A DNA stretch of 64,000 nucleotides, taken from contig JAEUTZ010000006.1 in assembly GCA_016787725.1 (NCBI GenBank), positions 1 to 64,000 of the forward strand, read 5' to 3'. This document shows, piece after piece, positions 62,731 to 64,000 of the stretch; position 1 is the first letter of the stretch; the number at the start of each line of letters is the position of its first letter. The stretch is from Cyclobacteriaceae bacterium (GTDB taxonomy: Bacteria > Bacteroidota > Bacteroidia > Cytophagales > Cyclobacteriaceae). The notes beneath the pieces were generated by a model. That model saw only the letters and a program-made list of their open reading frames with translations, searched no databases and had not been told where the DNA came from. Made by a program: the position numbers and the translations under genes.

Positions 62731-64000
62731 ATGTTTGATAATTCAATCCATTTAAAGATAACTGGTTTGTACATTAAATCCCGCACCGTTCAAATTAAAC
62801 TTTCAGCGCTTGTATGCATTTTGTCTTTGCTTTTCTATGCATGCAAGACTGAAGAAGCCAGCGTTGAACAACTTGTAAAAAATACCTGTAGCAGTTGCCA
62901 CCTCTTTCCGGAACCGAACTTACTACCGAAAGATATTTGGCTTACGCAGGTCCTGCCCAACATGGCCTTTCGAATGGGATTGGTTGACCTGATGGACGGG
63001 CTTGTCTATGTACCCCAGCAAGATTTACTCACCGTAATCGGCACCTTGCCCAAAGAGCGTATGGTAAACGAAGATGAATGGGCTCAGATTGTGAACTACT
63101 ACCAAACTAAATCCCCCGACACCTTACCCTCAATTCCGGAAGCTAAATATGTAGAACTTAACACGCAATTTACGTTGGCTACCTATCACAATCCTTCCGA
63201 TGATGAGCCTCTGGTAACCTTAATCAAATTTGATTCGCTCCGGCAACAACTTGTTTATGGCACCCGCCATTCTAAATTGATCGCATTAGATAAAAACCTG
63301 AATACGACTACCGAGCTATCGCTCGACAGTCCTCCCTCCGCAATCGAATTTTCGCTTGCTTCCAATTACCTGTCATTAATGGGAATCATGGATCCTAATG
63401 ATCAGGAAAAAGGTATGGTTATTACTTGGAATGGACTGGAAACCCTGCCCATTATCGATTCCCTTAAAAGACCGGTCCATATCCAAATGGAGGATTTAAA
63501 TAACGACTCACGAAAAGATTTCATAATCTCTGCTTTTGGCAACTATACAGGTGACTTAAGCGTCTATGAAAGTCAAGGGGGTGACCGGTACAAGCGTCAC
63601 CTGCTCTCTGCCTTACCGGGTGCCCGAATGACTGTCATTAAGGACGTTAATCATGACTCATTACCCGATATAATAGCACTTTTCACACAGGGTGATGAGC
63701 AACTAACCTTATTTATTAACCAAGGCAACTTTCAGTTTCAATCGAAAGTTCTGCTGCGATTTCCGTCTGTTTACGGCTCCACTCATTTCGAAGTAGTTGA
63801 CTTTGACAAGGATGGAAATCTGGATATCCTCTATGCAAATGGCGACAACTCTGATTACTCACAAATCCTTAAACCGTACCATGGAATCCGGCTATTTCGG
63901 CAAACTGGTGAGTGGAAATATGAAGAAACCTGGTTCGCACCCCTTCATGGCGCTTCCAAGGCCATCGCCCGCGACTTTGACCAGGATGGCGATTTAGACA
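62731..64000 (+). CDS. Cytochrome c-type heme / VCBS-repeat lipoprotein, partial
   Basis: Open from the ATG at 62731 to the window edge with no stop (at least 423 codons). The N-terminal signal ends in a lipobox LFYAC, with Cys38 the lipidation site. A single heme c motif CSSCH (about residue 54) follows, then 'ERMVNEDEWAQIVNYY' typical of small cytochrome domains. Later it has FG-GAP/VCBS calcium repeats ('DFDKDGNLDIL', then 'DFDQDGDLD' at the edge). It probably works in the periplasm or on the surface as an electron-transfer partner of a sugar dehydrogenase. An alternative TTG start at 62767 is possible. Confidence 0.88.
   Translation, partial: MFDNSIHLKITGLYIKSRTVQIKLSALVCILSLLFYACKTEEASVEQLVKNTCSSCHLFPEPNLLPKDIWLTQVLPNMAFRMGLVDLMDGLVYVPQQDLLTVIGTLPKERMVNEDEWAQIVNYYQTKSPDTLPSIPEAKYVELNTQFTLATYHNPSDDEPLVTLIKFDSLRQQLVYGTRHSKLIALDKNLNTTTELSLDSPPSAIEFSLASNYLSLMGIMDPNDQEKGMVITWNGLETLPIIDSLKRPVHIQMEDLNNDSRKDFIISAFGNYTGDLSVYESQGGDRYKRHLLSALPGARMTVIKDVNHDSLPDIIALFTQGDEQLTLFINQGNFQFQSKVLLRFPSVYGSTHFEVVDFDKDGNLDILYANGDNSDYSQILKPYHGIRLFRQTGEWKYEETWFAPLHGASKAIARDFDQDGDLD

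Overview
The window looks like chromosome from a member of the Bacteroidota, most likely order Cytophagales (Cyclobacteriaceae / Chryseolinea-like). This rests on TAnnTTTG-type promoter -7 boxes, a SUF operon with a SufT-like DUF59 protein, a bifunctional HisB, many lipoproteins and Bacteroidota-type exported families (DUF1080, VCBS, M1 with GGMEYP), and families of low-complexity intergenic repeats. Everything is inferred from sequence reading; no database search was possible.

Region 1 (1-4.3 kb) is clearly more AT-rich than the rest. It is read here as an integron-like gene-cassette array on the minus strand. Three cassettes carry five genes: a lipoprotein plus a small membrane protein, a PLP enzyme plus a GNAT acetyltransferase, and a degenerate CPBP membrane protein. 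Each cassette begins with a GTT core and ends with the complement of its own beginning, just before a long attC-like hairpin. No integrase gene is in the window.

Region 2 (4.4-6.2 kb) holds an unrecognised gene and about 0.7 kb of tandem repeats of four different types. Region 3 (6.2-15.3 kb) has an M1 metallopeptidase, a TPR-like exported protein, a TlpA thioredoxin, and a six-gene operon for oxidative, non-phosphorylating L-fucose breakdown: two SDRs, an FAH-family hydrolase, a lactonase, FucP and a mutarotase. The dehydratase step is missing.

Region 4 (15.4-28.0 kb) is housekeeping and transport: topA, sixA, an arginase-family enzyme, two Na+-coupled symporters flanking a conserved protein of unknown role, a PD40 protein, a glycosyltransferase and an acyl-CoA ligase. 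At 28.1-28.4 kb lie two tRNA-Leu-like repeat elements. Region 5 (28.5-35.6 kb) has an Lrp regulator, the SUF iron-sulfur operon (sufB, an inserted four-helix-bundle gene, sufC, sufD, sufS, sufE, DUF59) and a bacilliredoxin. Region 6 (35.7-44.8 kb) has a DUF1080 protein, groES-groEL, a TerB-like protein, an EamA exporter, a SET-domain protein, a TPR lipoprotein, a GH140/DUF4038-like enzyme and a Nudix hydrolase.

Region 7 (44.9-52.1 kb) is the complete histidine operon hisGDCBHAF-IE, preceded by a His-rich leader peptide and an attenuator hairpin. Region 8 (52.1-64 kb) has an iodotyrosine-deiodinase-like nitroreductase, a flavoprotein oxidoreductase without its redox cysteines, PAP2, riboflavin synthase, an M20 hydrolase, and a small membrane-protein/regulator cluster with a shared palindromic operator. 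It ends with a Tat-exported Gfo/Idh/MocA protein divergent from a cytochrome c-VCBS lipoprotein that runs off the window edge.
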